Below are positions 43,642-52,599 of a DNA stretch of 64,000 nucleotides, piece after piece. The first letter of the stretch is position 1. Each line of letters starts with the position of its first letter. This stretch comes from Mycobacterium sp. Aquia_216 (GTDB lineage: Bacteria; Actinomycetota; Actinomycetes; Mycobacteriales; Mycobacteriaceae), in the NCBI RefSeq assembly GCF_026723865.1, contig NZ_CP113529.1, forward strand, positions 5,766,001 to 5,830,000, written 5' to 3'. Under the pieces are notes generated by a model. It made no database searches. It had not been told where the DNA came from and was given only the letters and a program-made list of their open reading frames with translations. Position numbers and translations under genes: made by a program.

Positions 43642-44355
43642 ATGACGTCCCGGCCCCTAGAGCTCGCGCTGGAAGCGAGCTTTGAGCAGCTTTCCGATGT
43701 GGTGCCGGCCAACATTGGTGTCGCGATCGCCCGTCCGGACCGGACTTATTCGCTGGGCAGGTGGTGGTCCGGCGTCGCGTGGTCGACCATCAAAGTGCCC
43801 CTGGCGATCGCGGCCTTGCGCAGGGATTGGCTCAACGCCCGCGAGCTCGCCGTCAAGGCCATCACCGAATCCGACAACCGCGCATCCGAACAATTGTGGT
43901 CACTGCTGGGTGAGCCGGTGGACGCGGCGCGGCAGGTACAGGGCGTCGTCGCCGAAGGCGGCGACACCGCCACCGTCGTCGAATCACGGCGGCTTCGCCG
44001 CGGTTTCACCGCCTTCGGCCAGACGGAGTGGACCTTGCAGCGGCAAGCGCGGTTCGCCGCGGAGTTGCCGCTGATCCCCGATGCGGGGGATGTGATCGAG
44101 CTGATGGGCGACCTCACTCCCGATCACCGCTGGGGTCTGGCCGCCAATGGCTCTGCGGCAAAAGGAGGTTGGGGCCCCGGCGTGAACGGCGAGTACCTGG
44201 TCCGCCAATTCGGGATCTTGTCCACGCCTTCGGGGCAATGGGGTGTGGCGTTGGCGGCCGAAGTCCACGACGGCGGCTTCGAGGCCGGAGTCGAGGTCGT
44301 CAACACGGTGATGGACTGGCTCGTCAGCCGGCTTCCCGTGCTGGCCCGTTATTGA
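43642..44355 (+). CDS. Beta-lactamase-like serine hydrolase without signal peptide (237 aa)
   Basis: Penicilloyl serine hydrolase-type fold. The nucleophile motif SxxK appears as STIK (about residues 48-51), the second motif as SDN (about 76-78, ESDNRASEQL), and KGGWG (about 174) replaces the KTG triad. No signal peptide or transmembrane segment is visible from ATG 43642, so the protein should be cytosolic, unlike BlaC or DD-peptidases. It follows fadD17 by 4 bp and is likely in the sterol operon, which suggests an esterase or thioesterase-like role rather than beta-lactam hydrolysis (inference). Confidence 0.75.
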   Translation: MTSRPLELALEASFEQLSDVVPANIGVAIARPDRTYSLGRWWSGVAWSTIKVPLAIAALRRDWLNARELAVKAITESDNRASEQLWSLLGEPVDAARQVQGVVAEGGDTATVVESRRLRRGFTAFGQTEWTLQRQARFAAELPLIPDAGDVIELMGDLTPDHRWGLAANGSAAKGGWGPGVNGEYLVRQFGILSTPSGQWGVALAAEVHDGGFEAGVEVVNTVMDWLVSRLPVLARY

Positions 44356-44404
44356 CCGAACACCGCCGATGCGGCGACTTCTCGACCGTCGAACCCGCTG
44401 ATGT

Positions 44405-45955
44405 CTAACCCGTGATCGACGGCACCACCGCGTCGATCAAATGCGGTCCGGGTTCGGCCAAGGCCTCGCGCAGCGCCTCGGCGAATTCCTCGGCGGTGCG
44501 CACCCTCCGGGCCGGCACCCCCATACCTTCTGCGATCTTGACGAAATCCATTGTGGGACGGGATAAATCAAGCAGGTCCAGTGCCTTGGGACCTGGCGCC
44601 GAACCGGCGCCGACACGTTGCAGCTCGATGCGCAGGATGTCGTAGGCGCTGTTGTCGTACAACACGGTGGTGACGTTGAGGTTCTCGCGCGCCTGGGTCC
44701 ACAGCCCCGAAATCGTGTACATCGCCGACCCGTCGGATTCCAGGCAGAGCACCGGACGGTCCGGGGCGGCCACCGCTGCACCCACCGCGGTGGGTATGCC
44801 ATAGCCGATCGCCCCGCCGGTCAGCGTCAGCCAGTCATGCGCCGGCGCCCCGGCCGTGGCCTGCGCCAGCAGCAGGCCCGAGGTGTTCGACTCGTCGACG
44901 ACGATCGCCCGTTCGGGCAGCAGCGCGCCGATCACGTCGGCGGCAGACGCGGAGGTCAGGGCGCCGGTCGGGAGCTGCGGGCGCGACGCGTCGGCCACCG
45001 GGGCGGACGTGCCGGCCGCGACCTCGTCGGCCAATGCGACCAACGCCTCGGCCGCACCGCCGTACTCGGCGAGCACGTGCACCTCGCAGCCGGCCGGGAC
45101 CAGGTCGCTGGGCATGTTCGGGTAGGCGAAGAAGGACACCGGCGATTTGGCGCCGGCCAACACCAGATGCTTGGCGCCGTCCAGTTGGGCCGTGGCGGCC
45201 TCGGCGAAGTACGCCAAGCGCTCGACGGCGGGGACGCCGGCACCGCGCTCCAGGCGCGCCGGGAAGGTCTCGCAGATCACGCGGGCGCCGGTTGCCTGCG
45301 CGATGCGCGCCGCCGCGGCCAACGCGGGGGCGCGGGTGGCGTCGCCGCCCACCATGATCACGGTCGGTTCTCCCGAACGCAGCACCTCGGCCACCTCGGG
45401 CACCAGCAGCGGGTCGGCGCCTGCCGGCCCCGCGGGCGCCGACGCGGCGGGCTGGGCGCCGTCCGACCAGGACGCGTCGGCGGGCAGGATCAGCGTCGAG
45501 ATCTGCGAGCCCGCGCGGCTCGCGGCGATTGCCTCGGCGGCGTCGAACGCGACGTCGGCGGCGGAACCCGTGCGGCGCACCCACCCCGAGACGCTGCCCG
45601 CAAGCGCGTCGATATCGGATTCCAGTGGGGCATCGTACTTTTTGTGATAGGTGGCGTGATCACCGACGACAACCACCATCGGCACGTGGGCCCGCCGCGC
45701 GTTGTGCAGGTTTGCCAGGCCGTTGCCCAATCCAGGGCCCAGATGCAACAGCACCGCCGCCGGCCGGTCGGCGATGCGTGCGTATCCGTCGGCTGCGCCG
45801 GTGGCGACGCCTTCGAAAAGGGCCAGCACACCACGCATTTTCGGAACGGTATCCAGGGCGGCGACGAAGTGCATCTCGGAGGTTCCGGGATTGGCGAAGC
45901 ACACGTCGACCCCGCCGTCGACCAGGGTGTTGATCAAAGCCTGAGCGCCGTTCAC
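44405..45955 (-). CDS. ilvX: IlvX, acetolactate-synthase-like ThDP enzyme (516 aa)
   Basis: Thiamine-diphosphate enzyme of the acetohydroxyacid synthase large-subunit family, corresponding to Rv3509c. The N-terminal PYR domain has the FEGVATGAADGYAR region with the cofactor-activating Glu. The C-terminal PP domain has ESDGSAMYTISGLWTQ ... VLYDNSAYDIL, the metal/ThDP motif (GDGS becomes SDGS). The central FAD-binding region is poorly conserved, so it may not be a true acetolactate synthase. It converges on the serine hydrolase gene. Confidence 0.85.
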   Translation of the reverse strand: MNGAQALINTLVDGGVDVCFANPGTSEMHFVAALDTVPKMRGVLALFEGVATGAADGYARIADRPAAVLLHLGPGLGNGLANLHNARRAHVPMVVVVGDHATYHKKYDAPLESDIDALAGSVSGWVRRTGSAADVAFDAAEAIAASRAGSQISTLILPADASWSDGAQPAASAPAGPAGADPLLVPEVAEVLRSGEPTVIMVGGDATRAPALAAAARIAQATGARVICETFPARLERGAGVPAVERLAYFAEAATAQLDGAKHLVLAGAKSPVSFFAYPNMPSDLVPAGCEVHVLAEYGGAAEALVALADEVAAGTSAPVADASRPQLPTGALTSASAADVIGALLPERAIVVDESNTSGLLLAQATAGAPAHDWLTLTGGAIGYGIPTAVGAAVAAPDRPVLCLESDGSAMYTISGLWTQARENLNVTTVLYDNSAYDILRIELQRVGAGSAPGPKALDLLDLSRPTMDFVKIAEGMGVPARRVRTAEEFAEALREALAEPGPHLIDAVVPSITG

Positions 45956-46101
45956 CTTTGTCCTCCTGTCCGAAAGTAACCGCGCCCAACGTCCAACCTG
46001 GCCAAGACGCGCATCGAGGTTGTTATCGGCTGGTTGGTGCCGAAACGGACTTTACGTCTGCTTCCTGCGGGTGGTGCCGCTGCATGCATGCCCACGAGCG
46101 A

Positions 46102-47457
46102 TCAGTTCGAAGCCCGCGATCCGCGGGGCGACGGATCAGGCGCGGTGCGCGGCCACGGATTGAGACTTTCGAGCTGGGCCGCCACCGCCAACAGCAATGA
46201 CTCCCGGCCGGGCGGAGCCACGAGTTGCACACCGATCGGTAGCTCGGTCGGCATCCGTCCAACCGGTACCGACATGGCTGGAAAGCCCGCGAAGTCCCAG
46301 GGGGCCAGAAAAGGGGTCAATCGAGTCGCCGCCACGACATTGGGAAGCCATGCTCTTTCGCTCCAACGTCTCGACAGGGGCGGAAGCGTTGCGAGCATGG
46401 GAGTTATCAACACGTCGTGACGATCGAAGAATGCCCGCGCTCGCGCAGTCCACTTGCGTTGCGGCCGCTCTCTGATCAGGCCCGCAGACCGTACGAGGGC
46501 TGCGGCCTGTTGGTGTCGCCGAGTGCGTGGTTCGGGCCGGGCCGGAACCGGGGCGCCGGGCCCGGGACCGGCAAGCCAACGGACCAGCATCGCCGGAGCG
46601 ATGTTTCCGTAGCGCGGTGACTGCGCCACGACGCGATGGCCAGACTCTCGGAGTAGATGCCCGGCGTGCGCAGCGGCGGCGCGATATTCCTTCGGGATCG
46701 GCAGCGCGAATCCCGGTGGTCGTAGGGACAGGGCGATGCGCAGCGTGCCGACTGCGTCGACGGTGGCGAGTTCGGGTTTCTCCGCTAGCACCGAAAGCAT
46801 GAGGGCCGCATCGGAAACGGTGGTGGCCAGCGGGCCGTGGGTGTAGAGGCCCGACCATTGATCCCGGTCCGCGGCCGGAACAGTTCCGAAACCTGGTGTG
46901 AATCCGACTATTCCGCATATGGCGGCCGGTGAGCGCACCGACCCGAATGCGTCGGTGCCGTGGGCGAGGGGAACCAAGCCAGCGGCGACAGCCGTCGCGC
47001 TACCACCTGATGATCCGCCCGCGGTGTAGGTGGATGCCCATGGGTTCGCGACGATTGCGTCTTGGTCGTCAGTCATCGGCCACAAACACGATTGCGGCGT
47101 TCGAGTCGTTCCGATGATCACCGCCCCCGCCGCTCGGAGACGCTCGACGATGTCGCTGTCAGAATCGAATCGCCGACCGTCCGTCATGGACCACGCGGGG
47201 TATTCGCCTCGCACGGCCGTCACTTCCTTGATCGCCACCGGCACTCCGGCAAGAGGTAGTGCCCCCCGATCGGGGCGACGGGCGAGGTGCGCTGCCTCGC
47301 TGAGCGCCTCCTCCCGCCTGACGTGGCGAAACGCCGCGGCGGCGCGGGAATCAGCGGCAATACGATCGAGGGCGGCCGCGGTCACGTCGACGGGATCGAG
47401 CTGACCGGCCCGGACCTGACGCGCCAGATCGACCGCAGTACACGGTGGGGTGGGCAT
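46102..47457 (-). CDS. Amidase-signature family hydrolase (451 aa)
   Basis: Ser-cisSer-Lys amidase. The Lys lies in GVPVAIKEVTAV (about 75), the cis-Ser in TAGGSSGGSATAVAAG, and the nucleophile Ser in GTDAFGSVRSPAA, where the usual GGS is FGS. ATG 47457 has AGGAAGG upstream; an in-frame codon at 47472 is an alternative. It is divergent from a TetR gene across a region with two TATCCGATA copies. Broad amide or nitrile-derived amide hydrolysis is the family activity; the substrate is unknown. Confidence 0.85.
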   Translation of the reverse strand: MPTPPCTAVDLARQVRAGQLDPVDVTAAALDRIAADSRAAAAFRHVRREEALSEAAHLARRPDRGALPLAGVPVAIKEVTAVRGEYPAWSMTDGRRFDSDSDIVERLRAAGAVIIGTTRTPQSCLWPMTDDQDAIVANPWASTYTAGGSSGGSATAVAAGLVPLAHGTDAFGSVRSPAAICGIVGFTPGFGTVPAADRDQWSGLYTHGPLATTVSDAALMLSVLAEKPELATVDAVGTLRIALSLRPPGFALPIPKEYRAAAAHAGHLLRESGHRVVAQSPRYGNIAPAMLVRWLAGPGPGAPVPARPEPRTRRHQQAAALVRSAGLIRERPQRKWTARARAFFDRHDVLITPMLATLPPLSRRWSERAWLPNVVAATRLTPFLAPWDFAGFPAMSVPVGRMPTELPIGVQLVAPPGRESLLLAVAAQLESLNPWPRTAPDPSPRGSRASN

Positions 47458-47496
47458 CGCCTTCCTCTCCAAGAAGACTCAATCGGATCAAAAGGT

Positions 47497-47507
47497 CTAT
47501 CCGATAG
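47497..47507. promoter_or_regulatory. Operator-like palindrome copy 1, CTATCCGATAG
   Basis: An 11-bp odd palindrome with 5-bp arms, 39 bp upstream of the amidase start. A near-identical copy lies at 47559-47569. Between them is a further inverted repeat, GCATACG (47519-47525) with CGTATGC (47552-47558). Confidence 0.55.
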
Positions 47508-47558
47508 GAATCAATATCGCATACGTTATGCAACGGTACACAAATAAGATACGTATGC

Positions 47559-47569
47559 CTATCCGATAA
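47559..47569. promoter_or_regulatory. Operator-like palindrome copy 2, CTATCCGATAA
   Basis: Second copy of the TATCCGATA element, 62 bp (about six helical turns) from the first and 19 bp before the TetR start. Placement flanks both divergent promoters. Confidence 0.55.
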
Positions 47570-47588
47570 CCGATGATATCCTTTACCG

Positions 47589-48254
47589 ATGCCACGAGGG
47601 CCGACCAAGCGGCGGCCGAAGACCACGGCGGCCTTGCTAAGCGCGGCCCGAGATGTGTTCGCAGAGCGCGGTTTTCACGGCTCGACGATCGGAGAGATCA
47701 GCGGGCGCGCGGGACTGACAACGGGCGCTTTCTACTCGAACTTCGACAGCAAGGACGCACTGTTCCTCGCGCTGTTCGATCAGCACAGCCAGGACGTCGT
47801 TGAGCGGCTCAAGAACATCGTCAGCGAAGCCCTTCGCTCCGAGGACCCCATCGCGGCGCTGGTTGCGGCGATGTCGGAGGGCCACGGAGAGGAACCGGGC
47901 TGGTTTTTGCTGTCCATGGAGTACACGCTGCATGCGATCCGCAATCCCGTAGCTGCCCGAGCGCTCGCGGACCATGACCGAAGACTCCGCAAGGAGCTCG
48001 TCCAACTCCTTGCGCTGCTACTGGAGAGATCAGGACGCCGGGACGATGTCGATCTCGACATGTTGGCCCGGCTATTGGTTGCGATTCACGAGGGCAGCCT
48101 GGCGCAGAGCCTGGTGGAACGGGACACGCTGCCCGTGGGCGAACTCGAACGCACCTATCTGGCCACTATCCTTCACTCGGTGCTCGCCGGCGATGCGGCT
48201 GCCCGACCCTCCGCACGCACAAAACCCGGCAGACGCCGATCCGTCCGCAGCTGA
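47589..48254 (+). CDS. TetR family transcriptional regulator (221 aa)
   Basis: N-terminal TetR helix-turn-helix (AARDVFAERGFHGSTIGEISGRAGLTTGAFYSNFDSKDALF, about 18-57) with a basic leader (RGPTKRRPKTTAALL). The C-terminal domain is helical and ends in a basic tail (RTKPGRRRSVRS). It is divergent from the amidase gene with duplicated operator-like sites between, so it probably represses itself and the amidase. It converges on the amidohydrolase gene ending at 48269. Confidence 0.85.
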   Translation: MPRGPTKRRPKTTAALLSAARDVFAERGFHGSTIGEISGRAGLTTGAFYSNFDSKDALFLALFDQHSQDVVERLKNIVSEALRSEDPIAALVAAMSEGHGEEPGWFLLSMEYTLHAIRNPVAARALADHDRRLRKELVQLLALLLERSGRRDDVDLDMLARLLVAIHEGSLAQSLVERDTLPVGELERTYLATILHSVLAGDAAARPSARTKPGRRRSVRS

Positions 48255-48268
48255 TGCCGGCGATGCGG

Positions 48269-49108
48269 TTACGGACCGGAGCGCCGTGTGTTTGCCTCCA
48301 GTTTGAATACGCGTTCGGCGTTGCCGTGCAGAAAGTCGTGACGAGCCTCGTCGCCCAGACCGAGTTCGTCGAGCCCGGCCAACGTGTGCGCGTGAGTGAT
48401 CATCGGGTAGTTGGTGCCGAACAAGACTTTGCGTTGTCCGGTACCGGTTTTCATGAACCGAATCAGTTCCTCCGGAAGCCGCCGGACGGTGTAGGCGGAA
48501 GTGTCGATATAGACGTTCTCGTGTTTGCGCGCGACGGCCACCATCTCCTCGGTCCATGGGTAGCCGACGTGTCCACACACGATGACCAGCTCGGGAAAAT
48601 CCAGGGCCACCTGATCGATGTAGGGAATCGGGCGACCGGTCTCCGAGGGCCGCAGCGGGCCGGTGTGGCCGACCTGAGTGCAGAACGGAACGGCGGCCTC
48701 GACGCATTCGGCGAAAAGCGGATAGTAACGACGATCGGTGGGCGGCGCGTTCCACAGCCAGGGCACTAGCCGCAGGCCGACGAATCCCTCGGCGACCCGG
48801 CGCCGCAGCTCACGGACCGCCCGCATCGGGCGATCGAGGTCGACGGTCGCCAGACCGGCAAACCGGTTCGGGTGCAACCGGGTCCACTCGGCGACCTCGT
48901 CATTGGAAACAAGGTCCTGGCCGTTGGGTCCGCTCCAGGCGCTGAGCAGGCCGAAGCCGACGTCGGCCGCATCCATCGCCGCGATCGTGACCTCGATCGG
49001 GATGTCAGTATCGGGTATGGACCCGCCGGTCCAGCGCCGCAGGGATGCCAGCATGTCGCTGCGCAGGAACCGGGCAGTCGGGTGCTGCATCCACACATCG
49101 ATCGTCAT
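48269..49108 (-). CDS. Amidohydrolase (TIM-barrel), Rv3510c-like (279 aa)
   Basis: Amidohydrolase_2-type TIM barrel related to the ACMSD/gamma-resorcylate decarboxylase group. An incomplete HxH start (only DVWMQHP is seen near the N-terminus), the strand motifs FCTQVGHTG and VIVCGHVGYPW with His residues, and the late Asp/Asn FGTNYPMI are visible. The catalytic Asp found in FGSDYP-type relatives is Asn here, so metal chemistry may be altered. The position matches Rv3510c next to ilvX. Reaction unknown. Confidence 0.78.
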   Translation of the reverse strand: MTIDVWMQHPTARFLRSDMLASLRRWTGGSIPDTDIPIEVTIAAMDAADVGFGLLSAWSGPNGQDLVSNDEVAEWTRLHPNRFAGLATVDLDRPMRAVRELRRRVAEGFVGLRLVPWLWNAPPTDRRYYPLFAECVEAAVPFCTQVGHTGPLRPSETGRPIPYIDQVALDFPELVIVCGHVGYPWTEEMVAVARKHENVYIDTSAYTVRRLPEELIRFMKTGTGQRKVLFGTNYPMITHAHTLAGLDELGLGDEARHDFLHGNAERVFKLEANTRRSGP

Positions 49109-49134
49109 CGCAATTCAACATTAGCCACGGCCCG

Positions 49135-49902
49135 TCAGACGGCCAGCGCGGCGCGGGCGGCGGCATGGGTCTGCGCGGCGTACCCGCCACCGAACAGCAC
49201 GACATGCGCCAGTAGCGGAAAGAGCTGGTGCAGCCCGATGCGGTCGCGCCAGCCGGGTTGGAGCGGTCGCACCCGCTGGTAGCCCGCAACGATGGCGTCG
49301 TAGTGCGGGCAGCCGAACAGCGCGAGCATCGCCAGGTCCGTCTCGCGGTGGCCGGCGTGCGCGGCCGGGTCGATCAGCACCACGCCGCCGGGCGTCCACA
49401 TCACGTTGCCGCTCCACAGATCGCCATGCAGCCGCGCCGGCCGGTCGCCGTCGTCGAAATCGCCCGCGTCGCAACGCGCCATCACGGCGTCGATCGCGGT
49501 TCGGGCCGGCGCGTCGAGCTGCGCCGCCGCGAGCTCCAGCATTGGGGCCAACCGCTCCTCGGCGTAGAAGCCGCCCCAGCGCCGATGCCGGCGCAGCGAC
49601 ATCGGTAACGGCTGCGACAACGGTCCGAAGTATCCCGGCCCGTCCCAGCCGTCGGGCCCGGCGCCGAAGGACGGGGCTCCCGCGTCGTGCGTAATCGCCA
49701 GGCGACGCCCGAGCTCGCGGGCCGCGTCCGGGCTCGGACGCACCGAGTCGAGCCGGCGCAGGGTCAGACTCGTGGCGTCAAACGAGACGACCTGCGCGCA
49801 CCGCACGCCGCCGTCGACACTCGAAAGCCATTTCAGACCGGCGGCTTCCCACGCGAAGAAGCCGCCAGGTGCGGCCTGATTGCGTTTGACGAAATGGGTC
49901 AC
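49135..49902 (-). CDS. Fructosamine-kinase-family protein (255 aa)
   Basis: APH-fold kinase of the fructosamine/ketosamine-3-kinase family. Catalytic loop RLHGDLWSGNVMW (about residues 150-163) and metal-binding IDPAAHAGHRETDLAM (about 170-185) are diagnostic. The N-lobe (VKRNQAAPGGFFAWEAAGLKWL) has the nucleotide Lys. GTG 49902 overlaps the fadD19 stop by 4 bp (GTGA), so it is translated with fadD19. Family members remove glycation adducts by phosphorylating the ketosamine; a small-molecule target linked to sterol metabolism is possible but unproven. Confidence 0.83.
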   Translation of the reverse strand: MTHFVKRNQAAPGGFFAWEAAGLKWLSSVDGGVRCAQVVSFDATSLTLRRLDSVRPSPDAARELGRRLAITHDAGAPSFGAGPDGWDGPGYFGPLSQPLPMSLRRHRRWGGFYAEERLAPMLELAAAQLDAPARTAIDAVMARCDAGDFDDGDRPARLHGDLWSGNVMWTPGGVVLIDPAAHAGHRETDLAMLALFGCPHYDAIVAGYQRVRPLQPGWRDRIGLHQLFPLLAHVVLFGGGYAAQTHAAARAALAV

Positions 49903-51551
49903 GCAGTGGCGTGAGCCGCGTGCACGTCGTCGGCGGGCCGCGCCTCGGTCTGCTCCTTGGCCCAGCGGTAGTCCGGTTTCCCGGCAGGCGAGCGCTTCAC
50001 CTCGTCGACCAGCCAAAGGCTGCGCGGGACTTTGTATCCCGCGATTTCGGAGCGCACGAAGGCATCCAGCTCCGACAGTGCCGGCCGCGTCCCGGGCCGC
50101 GCCTGCACGACGGCGGCGACGTGTTGCCCGTAGCGGGCATCCGGCACACCGACCACCAAGGCGTCGAACACGTCGGGGTGCCCCTTCAGTGCGGCCTCGA
50201 CCTCCTCGGGATAGATTTTCTCGCCGCCGCTGTTGATCGAGACCGAGCCGCGACCCAACATCGTCACGGTGCCGTCCTCCTCGACCGTCGCGAAGTCACC
50301 GGGGATGGCGTAGCGGACGCCGTTGATGGTCTTGAACGTCTCGGCGGTCTTCTTCTCGTCCTTGTAATAGCCGACGGGAATGTTGCCCTTCTTGGCGATG
50401 AAGCCGCGCACACCGGAGCCCGGTTTCACCTCGTTGCCGTCCTCGTCGAGCACGACGGTCCGATGGTCGATCGTCACGCGCGGGCCGCCGCTGTGCGGTG
50501 CGTCCTTGGCGACGATGCTGGTGCCCCCGAACCCGGTCTCCGAAGAGCCGATCGAGTCGGTGATGACCCGGTTGGGCAGCAGCTCGAGCAACTTCTCCTT
50601 GATGCTCGGCGAGAACAGCGCCGCGGTGGAGGCGAGCAGGAACAGCGACGACAGGTCGTACTCGTTGCCCTTGTCCTGGTGTGCCAGCAGCGCGTCCAGC
50701 AACGGTCGCGCCATCGCGTCACCGGTGAAGAACAGCAGGTTCACCTTGTGGTCGTGAATCGTGCGCCAAACTTCGTCGGCGTTGAATTCCGGTGCGAGAA
50801 CCGTAGTTTGGCCCGAGAAGATCGACATCCAGGTGGCCGACTGGGTGGCGCCGTGGATCATCGGCGGAATCGGATGGCGGACCATCGGCGGGTTGGCCGC
50901 GGCGGCCCTGGCCAGGTCGTACTCGTCGGAGATGAATTCGCCTGTCGCGAAGTCGGTTCCACCGAACAGGACGCGGTAGATGTCCTCGTGCCGCCACATC
51001 ACGCCCTTCGGGAACCCGGTGGTGCCGCCGGTGTAGAGCAGGTAGATGTCGTCGGCGCTGCGCTCGCCGAAGTCACGCTCGGGCGAGCTGTCAGCGATCG
51101 CGGAATAGAACTCGACACCGCCGTACCGTTTGAAGTCGTCGTCCGAGCCGTCCTCGACCACCAGGATCGTCTTGACGTTCGGAGTGTCCGGCAGGACGTT
51201 GGCAACCCGGTCCGAGTATTGCCGCTCGTGGACCAGCGCCACCATGTCGGAATTGTCGAACAGGTAGCGCAGTTCACCCTCGACGTAGCGGAAGTTGACG
51301 TTCACCAGGATGGCGCCGGCCTTAATGATGCCGAGCATCGCGATGACGATTTCAATGCGGTTGCGGCAGTAAAGTCCGACCTTGTCGTCCTTCTGCACGC
51401 CCTGTTCGATCAGATAGTGCGCCAGGCGGTTGGCCTTCTCCTCCAGCTCCGCGTAGGTCAGCTGTTGATCGCCGCAGATGAGGGCTACACGGTCAGGCAC
51501 GGCGTCGATGGCGTGCTCGGCAAGATCGGCAATATTCAGGGCCACGGCCAC
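49899..51551 (-). CDS. fadD19: FadD19, steroid-CoA ligase (550 aa)
   Basis: ANL-superfamily ligase that activates the C26 carboxylate of the intact C8 sterol side chain in actinobacteria and is required for C24-branched sterols. P-loop [57 protein letters not shown] and the catalytic lysine in [11 protein letters not shown] are all intact. GTG 51551 is only 5 bp from the KstR box at 51557, implying a nearly leaderless message; GTG 51545 is an alternative. Divergent from echA19. Confidence 0.93.
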   Translation of the reverse strand: MAVALNIADLAEHAIDAVPDRVALICGDQQLTYAELEEKANRLAHYLIEQGVQKDDKVGLYCRNRIEIVIAMLGIIKAGAILVNVNFRYVEGELRYLFDNSDMVALVHERQYSDRVANVLPDTPNVKTILVVEDGSDDDFKRYGGVEFYSAIADSSPERDFGERSADDIYLLYTGGTTGFPKGVMWRHEDIYRVLFGGTDFATGEFISDEYDLARAAAANPPMVRHPIPPMIHGATQSATWMSIFSGQTTVLAPEFNADEVWRTIHDHKVNLLFFTGDAMARPLLDALLAHQDKGNEYDLSSLFLLASTAALFSPSIKEKLLELLPNRVITDSIGSSETGFGGTSIVAKDAPHSGGPRVTIDHRTVVLDEDGNEVKPGSGVRGFIAKKGNIPVGYYKDEKKTAETFKTINGVRYAIPGDFATVEEDGTVTMLGRGSVSINSGGEKIYPEEVEAALKGHPDVFDALVVGVPDARYGQHVAAVVQARPGTRPALSELDAFVRSEIAGYKVPRSLWLVDEVKRSPAGKPDYRWAKEQTEARPADDVHAAHATA

Positions 51552-51556
51552 CAAAT

Positions 51557-51570
51557 TAGAACGTGTTACA
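51557..51570. promoter_or_regulatory. KstR box between fadD19 and echA19, TAGAACGTGTTACA
   Basis: Exact TnnAACnnGTTnnA match in the short divergent region, 5 bp from the fadD19 start and 45 bp from echA19. The same 14 bases occur at 39732-39745. Confidence 0.82.
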
Positions 51571-51615
51571 TTTCTTGACAAGTTCGTGCTCGATGACGAG
51601 GAAAGGGCGGTAGCC

Positions 51616-52440
51616 GTGGCTCCTGATAATGGCCAAGCGCCAGCAAACGTGGAATCCGGACCGGACGCGCTGGTTGAGCAGCGCGGTCACACGCTCATCG
51701 TCACCCTGAACCGGCCGCACGCCCGCAACGCGCTGAGCACGGAAATGATGGAAATCATGGTGCAGGCCTGGGACCGCGTCGACAACGACGACGACATCCG
51801 GTGCTGCATCCTGACCGGGGCCGGTGGCTACTTCTGCGCCGGCATGGACCTCAAGTCAGCAACCAAGAAGCCGCCGGGCGATTCGTTCAAAGATGGCAGC
51901 TACGACCCGTCACGCATCGATGCCCTGCTCAAGGGCCGTCGGCTGACCAAACCCCTCATCGCGGCCGTCGAAGGCCCCGCGATCGCCGGCGGCACCGAGA
52001 TCCTGCAGGGCACCGACATCCGCATCGCCGGCGAGAGCGCCAAGTTCGGCATCTCCGAGGCGAAGTGGAGCCTGTACCCGATGGGCGGCTCGGCCGTCCG
52101 GCTGGTGCGCCAGATCCCCTACACCGTGGCCTGCGACCTGCTGCTGACCGGCCGGCACATCACCGCCGCCGAGGCCAAGGAGATCGGCCTGATCGGGCAC
52201 CTGGTTCCCGACGGGCAGGCGCTGACCAAGGCGCTCGAGATCGCCGAGCTCATCGAGAACAACGGCCCGCTGGCTGTGCAGGCGATTCTGCGGGCGATCC
52301 GCGAGACCGAGGGCATGCACGAGAACGACGCCTTCAAGATCGACACCCAGATCGGCATCAAGGTCTTCCTGTCCGACGACGCCAAGGAAGGCCCACGGGC
52401 GTTCGCCGAGAAGCGCAAGCCCAACTTCCAAAATCGCTGA
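51616..52440 (+). CDS. echA19: EchA19, steroid enoyl-CoA hydratase (274 aa)
   Basis: Crotonase-fold hydratase, the Rv3516 orthologue, which hydrates steroid enoyl-CoAs of the cholesterol side chain. Oxyanion segments [13 protein letters not shown] and [20 protein letters not shown], the [19 protein letters not shown] region, and a long conserved C-terminus ending [14 protein letters not shown] are present. GTG 51616 follows GGAAAGGGCGG; an in-frame GTG at 51652 matches where the M. tuberculosis protein begins. Confidence 0.92.
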   Translation: MAPDNGQAPANVESGPDALVEQRGHTLIVTLNRPHARNALSTEMMEIMVQAWDRVDNDDDIRCCILTGAGGYFCAGMDLKSATKKPPGDSFKDGSYDPSRIDALLKGRRLTKPLIAAVEGPAIAGGTEILQGTDIRIAGESAKFGISEAKWSLYPMGGSAVRLVRQIPYTVACDLLLTGRHITAAEAKEIGLIGHLVPDGQALTKALEIAELIENNGPLAVQAILRAIRETEGMHENDAFKIDTQIGIKVFLSDDAKEGPRAFAEKRKPNFQNR

Positions 52441-52506
52441 CGCTCGCCCGCGAGCGGAACGCCGCGGCGGGCCGCCCGCGCGGCCGCGGACGCGTCCCCC
52501 CTTCGC

Positions 52507-52566
52507 GCCCAACGTGAACTCACTGCGAGATTTCGACCGATTTTTCGCAGTCATGTCACGCTCGGC
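52507..52566. repeat. 60-bp palindromic element, left copy (degenerate)
   Basis: Inverted repeat with 22-bp arms (52507-52528 and 52545-52566) around a 16-bp centre. The arms match at 17 of 22 positions. It is 52/60 identical to the element at 53429-53488, in the same orientation. Together they bracket the DUF559 gene. Confidence 0.8.
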
Positions 52567-52599
52567 GTAGTTGTCAGACCACCGCGCCACACTGCATCG

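Noticed and set aside
44356..44404. Terminator hairpin between the serine hydrolase and ilvX
   Set aside because: CGCCG-ATG-CGGCG is only a 5-bp stem without a following T-run; too weak to list as a feature.
49911..51578. 555-codon plus-strand open frame
   Set aside because: Antisense shadow of fadD19 with Val/Asp/Arg-rich composition.
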